From positions 124,001-188,000 of the forward strand of contig JADIIX010000016.1 of the NCBI GenBank assembly GCA_027604505.1: a DNA stretch of 64,000 nt, in the 5' to 3' direction. Of the stretch, positions 36,732-47,138 are shown piece by piece. The stretch comes from Gonapodya sp. JEL0774 (taxonomy: Eukaryota; Monoblepharomycota; Monoblepharidomycetes; Monoblepharidales; Gonapodyaceae). The notes under the pieces are model-generated. The model had not been told where the DNA came from and did no database searches. It was given only the letters and a program-made list of their open reading frames with translations. How positions within the stretch are numbered: position 1 is the first letter of the stretch; each line of letters starts with the position of its first letter. Made by a program: the position numbers and the translations under genes.

Positions 36732-39700
36732 TCAACCCTTTGGAAGAAGATTCGCCATGGAAGCAACTGAAGGACTCTGTATGAATCCTGTTTTCATTAC
36801 GATCCCATCACTTTTTGTGTTGGAATCTCCGTCCTTGGCTGTAAATTCTTGTCTTGTCTTGACATTGATGTCCTCTGAGGTGGATTTGGAGAAGAGTACC
36901 CGGACGGCCGCAAAAGTGGCTATCTTCAGCGGTTGCGATAAGAAAAGCGATTCAATGAAGCTAACAACGAATGAAACAAGCCACTGTCCATGAATGTGGC
37001 ACGAAAATGACTGAAGTTTAGCGTTCCGTAGGCTTTACGGACGAAAGAAAAGCGCAACGTACTGGCTCGGAGACCGCGTTGTCCAACCTCAAACCAATAA
37101 TTAGTGCAATATAGAAAGCGAGTCCTCCAGCCGCAAACGCGAGTGCGTAGGCCACATACAAGAATCCATAGGGCAGGAGCCAACGCGCTTCATCATTCTT
37201 TTTCGATTGCGAAAGATTTTCTTCCCCTTCTTTTCTTCCTTTCTTCGAGGTTCTATTGTACCTAATTCGACGGAACGTCTGTTCGATCAGCATCGACACT
37301 GGCAGAACAATGGCAGAAGAAATAACCCCCGTTGCAATTTTGTGCAAAAGACTGGTTTTCGGTCGAGTGTCGTACTGCCGAAACGACACACACCGATTAG
37401 GTACCGATATGGAGTCGTAACAAGAAGAACACTCACGAAAACGGCAAGAATCGCCATATTACATAAAAGCACCATGAAGCACACGGTTAAACGCTGGACA
37501 CGGGTGTAATGGGACCCTTCCAACCGAGAAAGATGTGGAGCTTTGCTTGACAATGCCCCCCAAAAGAATAACGTTCATACCAAATGGTCTGGTTTCGGCA
37601 AGAGTTGCCGCCCATAAATGATTGTCTCGGAATCCAATGATAATATACTTGAGGAGGGTCAATGAAAAGCTTTGTGCGAGACGCGTTCTAAAACACAGCA
37701 GCTAAATCAGGGCAGCTCAGAGGGAACAACTCAAGACATATTCCTACTAACTTATCGCGAACCGACAAGACAACCGCGGTCCTGTCCCCGATATCGTTCT
37801 CCTGGACCGGCTCCTTAATGATAAAACTCCACTCCTCCGATGTCTCATAGCAACGGACGGAAACCTCCCCAGGCTGCCATGTTGCAGGTGGTCCCTTCGA
37901 GGATAATTTACTTTCTTCCAACTTTATTCCCACTGTTTCCAGGTGTTTGATGTGAGGTGCCTCCACATAAAATATGACCTTTTGGTTCTTCTGCAATAGA
38001 AGGCGCCCCATGTACCAAGTTTTCAATTGAAGCTCTCCACTGTGCTCTCCGTTTGGGCCACGAAATGAAATACTCATTGTGTGGGTGCGGCGGATGTTGG
38101 TGGCTTCACGAGTGTTGATGGTCACCTGGAATATCACAGGTTTGTTTTCTGAGATATGGTTGTACAACAATATTAAAGAACATTGTTTGAGAATATAGGG
38201 TCAACAGACGTACTTACCGTGAATATCCCAGCGAACTTTCTTAAGTTCAACGGCGTCATCTCGCCAGAACTTACAGGCAAGTACAACATACACAACGACT
38301 GAACGGAACGATGAAGGTTCACTTGGGAATACTCTCAGCACCCAAAGTTGACGATAAATCCTACCAATGGCAATGAGAACAGCAAGAATGGTGGGGTTTC
38401 CCTGAATTTGTTCCGCAACGTTTCCAACATCCTGAAAGGGATTGTTGATTGTAATCAGATCGTCCCACGACCCAAAGTCCATCCTGCGGATATTGCGCCA
38501 TGAATTGAAATTCCAGAGTGAATGATATCAAATGAGCAGAGGTTTAAATTCAAATCTGACATTCCCCGCACTCACGTAAACAGGGATAAGTGTGTCGTGC
38601 AGCATTTGAATGGAATGGAGGAACTGCTATTCTGGGTCTGAATTCCCGCAGAGCTCCAATTTCCGATCGTAATATTCCAGAATAAACAGGAAGGGAGGCG
38701 TCCAGGTCGTCCTGGATTGAGATGATCGGTCTACTACACTTTGAAGTGATTGAAGCCGCCATTCAGCAATACACACCTCCTCGAACGAGTGGGACTTGCA
38801 GTTCAATGCAGGAACTCAAATTTTCGACGACTACATCTGTTGCATTCTCTGTAACACCAAAATAAAGTGCTTGGGACCAGTTGCTTTGTTGGAGGTCAGT
38901 TTTCTCTCAGACGGTCGAAATCAAACGCACAAAGCTTTCCTCACCTCAGCGACGCCCCGACTGAATTATCAAATGGGTTCTTATTCATGCTAACAAGATG
39001 TAATTGAAATCCGGTGGAAATCGTTCCCTGTAGTATCTGCGTCAGTGACTGATTGAGATTTGAAACAACAGCACCGTCAGAAGAACTGAGAGATTCAGGA
39101 AGCTGACTGCTGGCCCCGTTGTATACTGTAATTGAAAAAATGGATGAATTGACTTGCGTTGTGTTACCAACGGTTGTACCCTCGCCGAGGGCTTTCGCCA
39201 AATTCTGGATTGCACCAAGAAGTGAAGTGGATACATTACTGCCTACAACATCAAAGCGAGTACTGTTGGTGGCTTTTGTTGCATTCACCGACAAAGCCGA
39301 ACTGTTCTCCGTGCTCATCCAGGCTTTGTCTATGCAAGTAAGAATATTTGTGGCAGCGTCCAGGGATGCCAGCCCACCGTTACCACGGGTCGCTCCCGTA
39401 AGTTTCGAAAAAGTTGTTAGAGCACTAACAAGCAAGGTTTCGTTGAAAGTCGACGGCATAAGCGAGGGGAAGATTGTGCTGGCTGCAGAAAGGGCCTCAG
39501 AGACTCCACTTCCCGGACTCTGTGCGAGAACGACGTCAGAAAGGACATCCAAAACATTGCTCTTCACATTGTCGATCGGCGTGGCTGAATCAGTCGCGGA
39601 CGAGTTGCTTTGTTCATTAACCAGCTGTTTTGCGATCTCAGACACCCCTGAAAGTATCTGAGGCAAGTTCGAAGTAGCGTTTGGAGACACACCAGCCGCT

Positions 39701-41405
39701 CTGAGAATGCCCAAGTTGTTGGACGCCACCGTCATGTCAAATTGTGAAGGTGATGCTAACACCACCACGTCCGTCTGAGTATCCCACGATTCATTATTAT
39801 CTGTACGGTATATTTCGGTGATTAAGGGAACTGTACCATTCACCGACGGGTCGCCTCCAAGCGGTAATTGGAAGCTTTGTAGAGTTGAGTTGAAGGTTGC
39901 AGTCTCAGTCAAGTATACTTTTGACTTGGAGGAAAGTGTGCTATTCAACCACGCAAATCTGTACTTGAGAGCCATGAAGTCGTCGGTCAACCACCCGTCG
40001 CATTGTAGTGTGAAAAGTGTGGCACCTGCCGAGCCAATTTGTGGAGACACGCGGCACTTTCCTCCGATGGGCGATGGGCATTTAGTCAATATAGCGGAGC
40101 ACACTCTCGGATAGTTGCTCGTGCACGAATACAAGGAATTCCCCGAAAGAATGCATGTAGACAGTTTGGGTGGAAAGAATCCGTCGCAATTCGAAGAAAA
40201 CATGTTGTTGCTCAGATCCAACGAATTCAATTCGAGAGCCCCAGACACATTAAAATAACCACTCAACAAGTTTGAGCTGCAGCAGAGGCGAGGAGGTGTG
40301 TACACTCTACTTGTTGTATACAACTATGTGACTCCAAAACTCACCTCAAATTGAGTGAAATTAAACTGGGCATGGATACGAGAGATTGAGCGCCTGCGGC
40401 GGCGAATACGTATGAAATTTGATTCCTGGACAAATCCAGAACACTCAAAGACGGGAGTGTTGACGAAACAAAAGAGGTCAGTGGGCCTGTCAAGCTGTTG
40501 GAATCCAGTCTCAATTCTTGTAATGTTTTATGGTCTAGCACCGGTAGCGCTCCTGAAATATTATTGTTTCCAAGATCGAGTTTCTGCAGTTTTGGAAGAT
40601 TGGGGAAAAATGTCGGGAGAATAGATCCGAGTATCCCACAGCTTCGTGCTTCCAATTGCAAAAGTGTGTCAGAGGCGCCGTTCAACAACGAGAGGTTCCC
40701 GGTCACGTTGGTGTTCGAAATGGAGAGGTATTTAAGTGGTGAGCTGAAGTAAGTGGGAAGAGTTCCAGATATAGAGGTGTTGGCGGCCTGGAAATTGATC
40801 AGCGAATAGCGCAAATTGTTCACAAGTACGGTTCCAATATCTCCTTGAACCTTCAGATTATGAGACACATCCAAGACTCCGAGAAATGGCAAGTACGTTA
40901 GACCGGACTCCAGCGTACCGGTCACAAATGACTTGGGAAATGCGCCTTCAAAAGCATTCCGTGAGATGTTTAGGGTGGTGAGCACAATCAAATTTGAGAC
41001 AAATGCCAGTGATCCGCTGAGGAAGTTAGAAGCCAGGTTAAGTGAGTTCAGAGAACCAGGGAGCGTGGGTACAGATCCGGATAAATTGCAGTTGGACAAA
41101 TCTAATGATGTCAATGCACTAGCATTGGCAACTGAAGCAGGTATTGCGCCCGATAGAGCTATTCCGCTCAGATTCACAGATGCAAGTCGTAAGACGCCAG
41201 TAAAGTTCTGACATCCGAATAATGCTGAGTAATCACAGCAAGAGCCAACCCTCCATGGAACTTTTATGCCAGATTGAGCAAACAGATCTTGGGGAAACGA
41301 GCAATCCGTCGCCTGGTTTGCTAGGTTTGCGACATCAACGTAAGTAACGCTCGAGACTTTCGCAGTCAGAAGAGACAGGAGCGCTGGGAGTATCCACCGT
41401 GACAT
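36732..41405 (-). CDS. polycystin-1-like receptor (LRR-REJ-GPS-PLAT-TM), channel half absent
   Basis: Proposed complement join 36732..37010, 37063..37374, 37437..37516, 37581..37687, 37752..38148, 38218..38298, 38365..38483, 38576..38711, 38777..38883, 38945..40276, 40345..41405 (1336 aa). Order: signal peptide (1-20); about ten plant-type LRRs (60-410); REJ-like region from GGKCRVSPQIG, with TLFTLQCDGW, to about 525; Ser/Thr/Asn-rich stretch; GPS motif CLFWNITIGNWSSAG...KCCTTHLSLFT with the HL|S cleavage site (845-880); TM1 (907-930, ILAVLIAIVVVYVVLAC); PLAT-like domain (947-1060); SHYTRVQRLTV, the conserved polycystin sequence before TM2; TM2-TM5, the last WLVSFVVSFIESLFLSQPLK. In polycystin-1 six more TMs (the TRPP-like part) follow; here a stop comes 57 codons after TM5. 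Role inferred: cell-surface sensor/adhesion GPS protein. Exon 11 could also start at 36983. Confidence 0.85.
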
Positions 41406-41610
41406 CGTTCGACTACGGTGTTCAGATCAAAAACTGATCGGGTGGACAGGCACACCAAGTCTGTTCCTGCATTTTATGTAATACTTGACCATTGATTGAT
41501 GAACCAATCGGAAGAGCTGCATTGTAAAATTTGAAGATGTCGTGTGCTTTCCGATGAATTATGTATGAGTTCATAGTGTCGGCTCAACTTCTTCCACACA
41601 CAGTTTTCAA

Positions 41611-42578
41611 ATGTTCATTATCGGACTAACAGGCGGCATCGCTACAGGAAAGTCCACTGTCTCGAAGATGCTCTCTTCTCTCTCCCCAGAGGATGGTGGT
41701 CCTGTCTCAGTTATCGATTTGGACCTCATCGCTCGGGACGTGGTGAGACCAGGAATGCCCGGCCTTCGGGACATTGTAAAAACATTTGGAACGGAGATTC
41801 TCACGGACAAAGGAGAAATGGACAGGCCGAAAATGGGGAAGATTGTGTTCGGGGATCCAGAAGCACGGAAGAAGATCAATAAGTGCGTACGTGATTCTAT
41901 GATTGACTTGGGTGCCACATTAGGCACATTGTTAATTCGAGTGCGTATGCTGCGTTGTGATTTGAGGCATCAAGCATGAGGCTGGACATGCTCGGTGGAA
42001 AGCACCTTGACTCCTTGTTCTGGAAACCGACTGACTGAATTTACCTGCGATCTGACTCGCTGGTTTGCTCGTATTAGATGCACACATCCCTACATTCAAA
42101 GAGAAACACTTCGTCAACTGCTGGGATGGTACATATCAGGCGCGCGATTGGTTGTCGTTGATTCTCCCCTCCTGTTCGAAGCCAAACTCGGCATGGGGAT
42201 ACACTTAAAGGTTGTTGTATACTGGTGGGCCCTCGATAATCTTATAATTCCTTACGGTTTGAGTGCTCACCCGCAAATTTGGTTCTGCACAGCCCCGCCT
42301 CAGTGCAACTTGCACGTCTAACCGCTCGGGATTCATCCACACCAGAAGCAGCGCTTCAGCGTATGAACGCCCAAATGCCTATAGAAGAGAAAAAGGGTCT
42401 GGCGGACGTTGTCATCGACAATTCTAATAGCGCTGATGATACTCTCCGCCAGGTGAAGGACTTAGTCCGTAATCACAAACCTGGATTCATGTCTACGTTG
42501 GCTTGGTGGTGTGTTGGCGCTGGACCGGCTTCCGTAGTTTGGGGTGTGCTCACCTTACTGAGGTGGGCAGGACTGTAG
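41611..42578 (+). CDS. CAB5: dephospho-CoA kinase
   Basis: Proposed join 41611..41882, 42078..42224, 42293..42578 (234 aa). P-loop IGLTGGIATGKSTVSKML at the N-terminus, then VIDLDLIARDVVRPG, GTEILTDKGEMDRPKMGKIV, KINKCTHPYIQRETL, VVVDSPLLFEAKLGMG, VVYCPASVQLARLTARDSST and AALQRMNAQMP. Both introns are set by the motifs INKC-THPYI and VVVYC-P. It phosphorylates dephospho-CoA, the last step of coenzyme A synthesis. The C-terminus adds a hydrophobic stretch (FMSTLAWWCVGAGPASVVWG) that could anchor it to a membrane such as the outer mitochondrial membrane. It is divergent from the polycystin-like gene, 205 bp between starts. Confidence 0.93.
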
Positions 42579-42681
42579 TCATTCCGAGTTCAGTATTTTT
42601 TCTCAATACAATCATGGATTAAATTAGCTCTTGCATATCTGTCTAGCGACCTGTATCTCAATTCTCCGTACAACACCGTCT

Positions 42682-43131
42682 CTAATGTACGTTGCCCGTA
42701 AAGTGGTTGGGTGCTAAGATATCGTGAGTCGATCTCCTCCTTTTGGCGAGCTCAAGTGAATGCTTTTCCGCCACACACATGTGGAGGTCGAGCCACTGTG
42801 GTTTTGAACCGGCGAAGGTTTCGACTGTCTTTGCAAGCTCAAAGACTGAGTCATCTGACGTCACAAAGATTTCAACGAGCGGCTCGGGATCGCTCTCTTC
42901 AAGTGGTGCATAGGAGCTGCCATCAGAATTCTCGGAAATTCCGCTCTTCTTGGGAGTTTTGGGTTTGGCTTGTGACTTTGAACCAGTTTCCAATTTGGGC
43001 GTCGGGGGTGGCGAAGGTAAAGATATCACTTTCGCAGCCGACCGGGTTCGGGGTCCGTTGTAGGTACTCGGAATGCGTAGACGTGGTGGGAGACTTTTAC
43101 TTTTATTGACATTAGTTTTCTTGATCGTCAT
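42682..43131 (-). CDS. small basic hypothetical protein
   Basis: Intact single-exon frame of 149 aa with an ATG start and no overlap with neighbours. The N-terminal half is Lys/Arg/Ser/Pro-rich (TIKKTNVNKSKSLPPRLRIP, KPKTPKKSG) and looks like a nuclear or DNA-associated tail; the C-terminal half is acidic then mixed (VEIFVTSDDSVFELAKTVET) and probably helical. I recognise no family. Cannot be assigned a function. Confidence 0.55.
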   Translation of the reverse strand: MTIKKTNVNKSKSLPPRLRIPSTYNGPRTRSAAKVISLPSPPPTPKLETGSKSQAKPKTPKKSGISENSDGSSYAPLEESDPEPLVEIFVTSDDSVFELAKTVETFAGSKPQWLDLHMCVAEKHSLELAKRRRSTHDILAPNHFTGNVH

Positions 43132-43490
43132 GGTGGAATGTGCAAGGAAAGAAAAAGGAGTGCGAGTGTCTAGCAGGGACTGTAAATGAATCAGGAATGT
43201 CGAACTGGGAATGCGACAAAATCGAGGAATGTCGAGCCAGGAATGTGACGAAACGAGTAAATGCGCGGGGAGGTAGCAAGTGTCCTTTGAGAGTCAGTTG
43301 TGTTGATGTATTTGCGCTGTAGTGCCACTCTTTTTTCTGTATTGTGAACTCATGGTGCGAAGACTTCGCTTTCCATTCCTGCCAAAATTTCTTGTTGCCA
43401 CTGTCCATATATTATTTACAGAGATGTCCTACGATGGATGAGTAAGTTGTGGCGGCGTATATGTTACGGTCCCGAGAATGAGATAAGTAT
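43132..43490. other. intergenic region
   Basis: About 360 bp between two minus-strand genes. It contains a short shadow frame (43112-43408) without protein character. Presumably the promoter of the small basic protein gene. Confidence 0.4.
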
Positions 43491-44901
43491 TTACGCAATG
43501 CTTTCAGATGCGTTTGCGCCAGCTCCCGTTCCGCCAAGCAAACCCTCAGTTCTGATCGTCTCACCATCCACAGCATCTCCTGCCGACATAATGGTCCCCC
43601 GATCTTTTTGTTTGGTTAGCACCTCGATGACAACCTGAAGGTCCGCGATAAACTGAGCGATTTTATCGAGCTGGTCAAATGTGTCAGTGGAGGCGGGAGT
43701 GCGGTTTTGGAGGTGGGCTCGGACGAGTGCGAAGAGGTTATTCGTGGCCCTCAAATTGCGAGTTGCGTTTGATCTTGAGCCCACAAGGAGTTCGAGAGAA
43801 AAACATATCCAAATCTAAACTCACATTTTGACCTGGCCTATTAGTAGCGATTTTTGCTTTGCTGTTCGGGAATGATCATCTAGCGAATTTTGTAGTGCCG
43901 CGGTTCGCCCTTGAGAATCCTCAAGTTTCTTTTGCAAACGAGCCAACTGGTTGTTGTAGTTCAAGATAACTGTGTTCTTACTCTACCATGCAGTTGTCAA
44001 GGAATGCTGAATGACGTAAGTGACGGCATCACAGAATCGTTTGCCAATCGTACCTCGGTGGCTTTCGCGAATTCTAATCTGAGCTTTTCATTACGTTCCT
44101 GCGCCATACGTGCCCGCTCGAGTAGTTCCAGATTGGTGGCCGAGAGAGTGTCGTATCGCGCAATGATGTCCTTTATTTCCCCGAATTCGTCCGTGGTCTC
44201 AAGAATTGATTCCAGATACTGTTGGAAAATTTGGTCTTCGCAATCAGAATGGGAACCAAATCCATGCCAATTTCCTAAGCGTAAGCTCTATCATCAACGT
44301 GGTCATTGCAGTCTCGCGCAGCTTACTATTCTCCACTGCTTTAATCTGTCTTTCTCGCTGCTTCCCCAGTGCCTCTACAGACTCCTGTAATCGTTCAATC
44401 TCCTGGTCTTTCTGTTCTCGCAACTTCTTTTCATCAAATGCCTTCTTTATAGCGCGGGCCCGTTTCGCGTCGTTTTCCTGGCAGGGTAATTGAGAACACA
44501 TTAGGCGCGCTCCCGGGCATAAGCTCATACTACAGCGCCTCCCAAGTCTACTCCACGTCTAGAAACTCTGCTCTCTCAACATTGATCGGCTTTATCATAA
44601 CTTCGGCGGTACACCGTCAGTCACCATCGTCACTTACTTTCAAGAACTTGTCAAACTTGGTCAAACTCTCTTTCAAACTCGCCTCCTTCCTCGCGAGCTC
44701 CTCCCTTCGTTGAGCAAGAGCCTCCATCTTGACGGCGAAGTCTTCCTTTTGTGTCACCAGACCGGATTCCACCTCGAGCATTTCTCGACGCTTTTCCAAG
44801 AGTGTGAGATCTCCCGTCTCATCCTGGTCCGGGGCAGATCGGTCTTTGAACCATTCGTATAATAAATGAAGGATGTCTTTGGGATCTGTGCGATAATCCA
44901 T
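43491..44901 (-). CDS. CCDC42/CFAP73-type flagellar coiled-coil protein
   Basis: Proposed complement join 43491..43773, 43825..43976, 44054..44235, 44327..44477, 44638..44901 (343 aa from ATG 44901). Almost entirely coiled coil. The family (DUF4200) signature is clear: LLEKRREMLEVESGLVTQKE, DFAVKMEALAQRREELARKE, ASLKESLTKFDKFLK joined across an intron to ENDAKRARAIKKAFDEKKLR. The second part (IFQQYLESILETTDEFGEIK, ATNLELLERARMAQERNEKL) matches the family order. CCDC42/CFAP73/CFAP100 proteins are axonemal: algal relatives belong to the MIA complex that regulates I1 inner-arm dynein. The frame stays open upstream to 44940 and beyond (LQFSLWDVF), so a further 5' exon is likely. Its start faces that of the primase gene. 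Confidence 0.82.
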
Positions 44902-45165
44902 CGTGGTGAATACGTCCCAAAGCGAGAACTGGAGATGCACAAAGTGATCGGCGAAGCGGGGTCGATCGCAGGTTTCCTCTCAAAACTACAAGCCCTCGAT
45001 GGTGTAGTCAGTCATTTGATTTCTTGTTGCCTGATGGAAATTGAGAACCGGCAAGGGTTTTGGCGGGGTAATAGGTAATCTTCGCATGTGAATCCTACAT
45101 TGTGGCCCGGTCCCTCTGCACATATCCCGGTCCGTTGGTCAGACAGAACCAATTGATTCTGAGCC

Positions 45166-47050
45166 ATGTTCAAGCAGAAGTCCGCAAATCGGGGGGCAGC
45201 GACTGCTGGAAGCGTGAAAATTGGATTTTCGGGTCAAGGAGATACCTCTGGTCCAGCGCTTCCGCGCCTATCCTTCTTCACCGAGTATCCCTCAGACGAA
45301 ATCACCGCGCTCCAGTTCGAGACCTGGGCTCTCGATAGACTCCAGGTTCTCAAATCGATCGAAAACGCGCTCCTTCGTACTAAGTCTGAGGTAGAAGTCC
45401 GACAGCATGTCGCTCAGATGATGGAGAAGTACCTGCCACTCTCGAGAGCTGAGAAGTCAGGATTCAAAGATCTTTCGTACGAGCGACGCAAGGACCTTGT
45501 CTCCCATCACATTCTTCGTCTTGCTTTTTCCCGTACGGATGATCTCCGCGCATGGTTCCTTCGACAAGAGGTCGCTTTGTTCAAACACCGATGGGAGCAG
45601 TGCTCTGCAGATGAACGTACCAACTTCGTCGACTCGCTTAAACTCGACCTCCATCCTGTATCACCGGAAGAGCGCCGCATCCTTGAACCTTCCCTTCGCC
45701 AGTGTGATTCCCGTTTCCTCAACAAGGACCAGCTAGGCGGGGATCCATTCGTCGATACGCAATTTTACAAAATCCCGTGGACAAAAGTCCTCGAACTTGT
45801 CGCCACTCGTCGGGTTTTTCTCCACCGGGGTCTTGCTTACGTTCCGTCAGACCACATTCTCTCCTTGGTCGTCTCTGAATATCGCGCCTACCTCCAACAA
45901 GCTCTGGAGACCACCGCCCGCGCCCTTCCCCGAATGGACGAAGATTCGCGACTGGCACCTGTTTTAGTAAATCTCGGTACCCAGCACAGCAGCAGACAGG
46001 ACTACTCGGCTTCCAATGCCTCGTTAGCAGGTCAAATTACTCACGCGGATATCGATAAGCTCGCCACCCAGCACTTCTCCCCTTGCATGAAATCTTTGCA
46101 CATGGCCTTGAGAAGGGTAAGTCGTTCATCATCATCTGCACAGTGTCCCCAGCATTCCAATCATTTGGATTTTAGGAGGGGCACCTAAAGCACTTCGGTC
46201 GCATGCAGTATGGGCTCTTCTTGAAGGGAATCGGTCTATCTCTGGATGAAGCTCTCATCTTCTGGCGCCAGGCGTTCAAGACGAAGACCGACGAAGAGTT
46301 TCAAAAATCTTACTCTTACAATATCAGGTGCGTTTCCTCGGGCATGGTTGTGTTGCAAATGATCGACAGTCCATGATTCGCCTTAACAATGTCCTCAGAC
46401 ACAACTACGGCCGTGAAGGCAAGCGGACCGACTACACTCCGTACTCCTGCTCTAAAATCATCACTTCGAACCGACCCTCCACTGGAGACCACCACGGGTG
46501 TCCGTTTCGCGACTTCGCACCTGAGAACCTCCGCTCTCTCCTTGTCAACTTTGGTTTACCTGAGGGGTCCACCCCGCAGATCCTCCAACTGGCCAAGGAT
46601 GGTCACCCTGAAGTCGCGTGCACTAGAGTGTTTGAGATAACCCATGGGGTAGCTGGAGGAGGGGACGGGGCGGGCAGAAGCCTTCATGGGACGACCGGTC
46701 TCGTGGAGACGATTGGGCACCCAAACCAGTACTTTGAAATGAGCTATGAGATGGCCTTGCAGAAGGCTGGAAACAGCAAGAAGGAGGATGTTTCTGAAAA
46801 TGTGGAGGGCTCAGTTGCAGATGTCAAAGAGGGTACCCCAGCGCATTCCGCTCAGGGCAGAATTTCATCGCGATGGTCAAGAGGTGGGCAAGGGAGGAGC
46901 GATTTCAGAAAATCCGGCGCGCAAGTACCTCAAGATTTGCGAGAAGTTAAGGTCGAGACTAAAGAGGCGAAGACCAACGACGACGCAGAGTTTGACGATA
47001 TGGACGCAGATGAGATGGCTGCAATGGTCGACAGTATGGAAGTCGAATGA
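45166..47050 (+). CDS. PRI2: DNA primase large subunit
   Basis: Proposed join 45166..46116, 46176..46327, 46399..47050 (584 aa). Partner of the catalytic primase subunit in the Pol alpha-primase complex that makes RNA-DNA primers in the nucleus. Recognised by [20 protein letters not shown], the helical N-terminal domain, and the iron-sulfur C-terminal domain with all four cluster cysteines in family context: FSPCM, YSCSK, HGCPF and [39 protein letters not shown] and [10 protein letters not shown] are nearly universal in PRI2 and fix both introns. The C-terminal 120 residues are charged and disordered, ending in an acidic tail. Confidence 0.94.
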
Positions 47051-47138
47051 ATGATATTCTATTGATTGTGTACCAATAGTTCAAGATTGACTTCTAAAAG
47101 TACGTAAACTAGTCGCCAACATTCAAGCGAGTGCATGT

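Noticed and set aside
36671-36732. Missing polycystin channel helices hidden downstream
   Set aside because: Only about 60 bp separate the receptor stop from the convergent ankyrin gene stop, and the opposite strand of that exon shows no TM-rich reading. The truncation therefore looks real rather than a missed exon.
40345-41405. LRR block as a plant-type receptor kinase
   Set aside because: No kinase domain follows; the chain leads by consistent splicing to REJ, GPS and PLAT modules.
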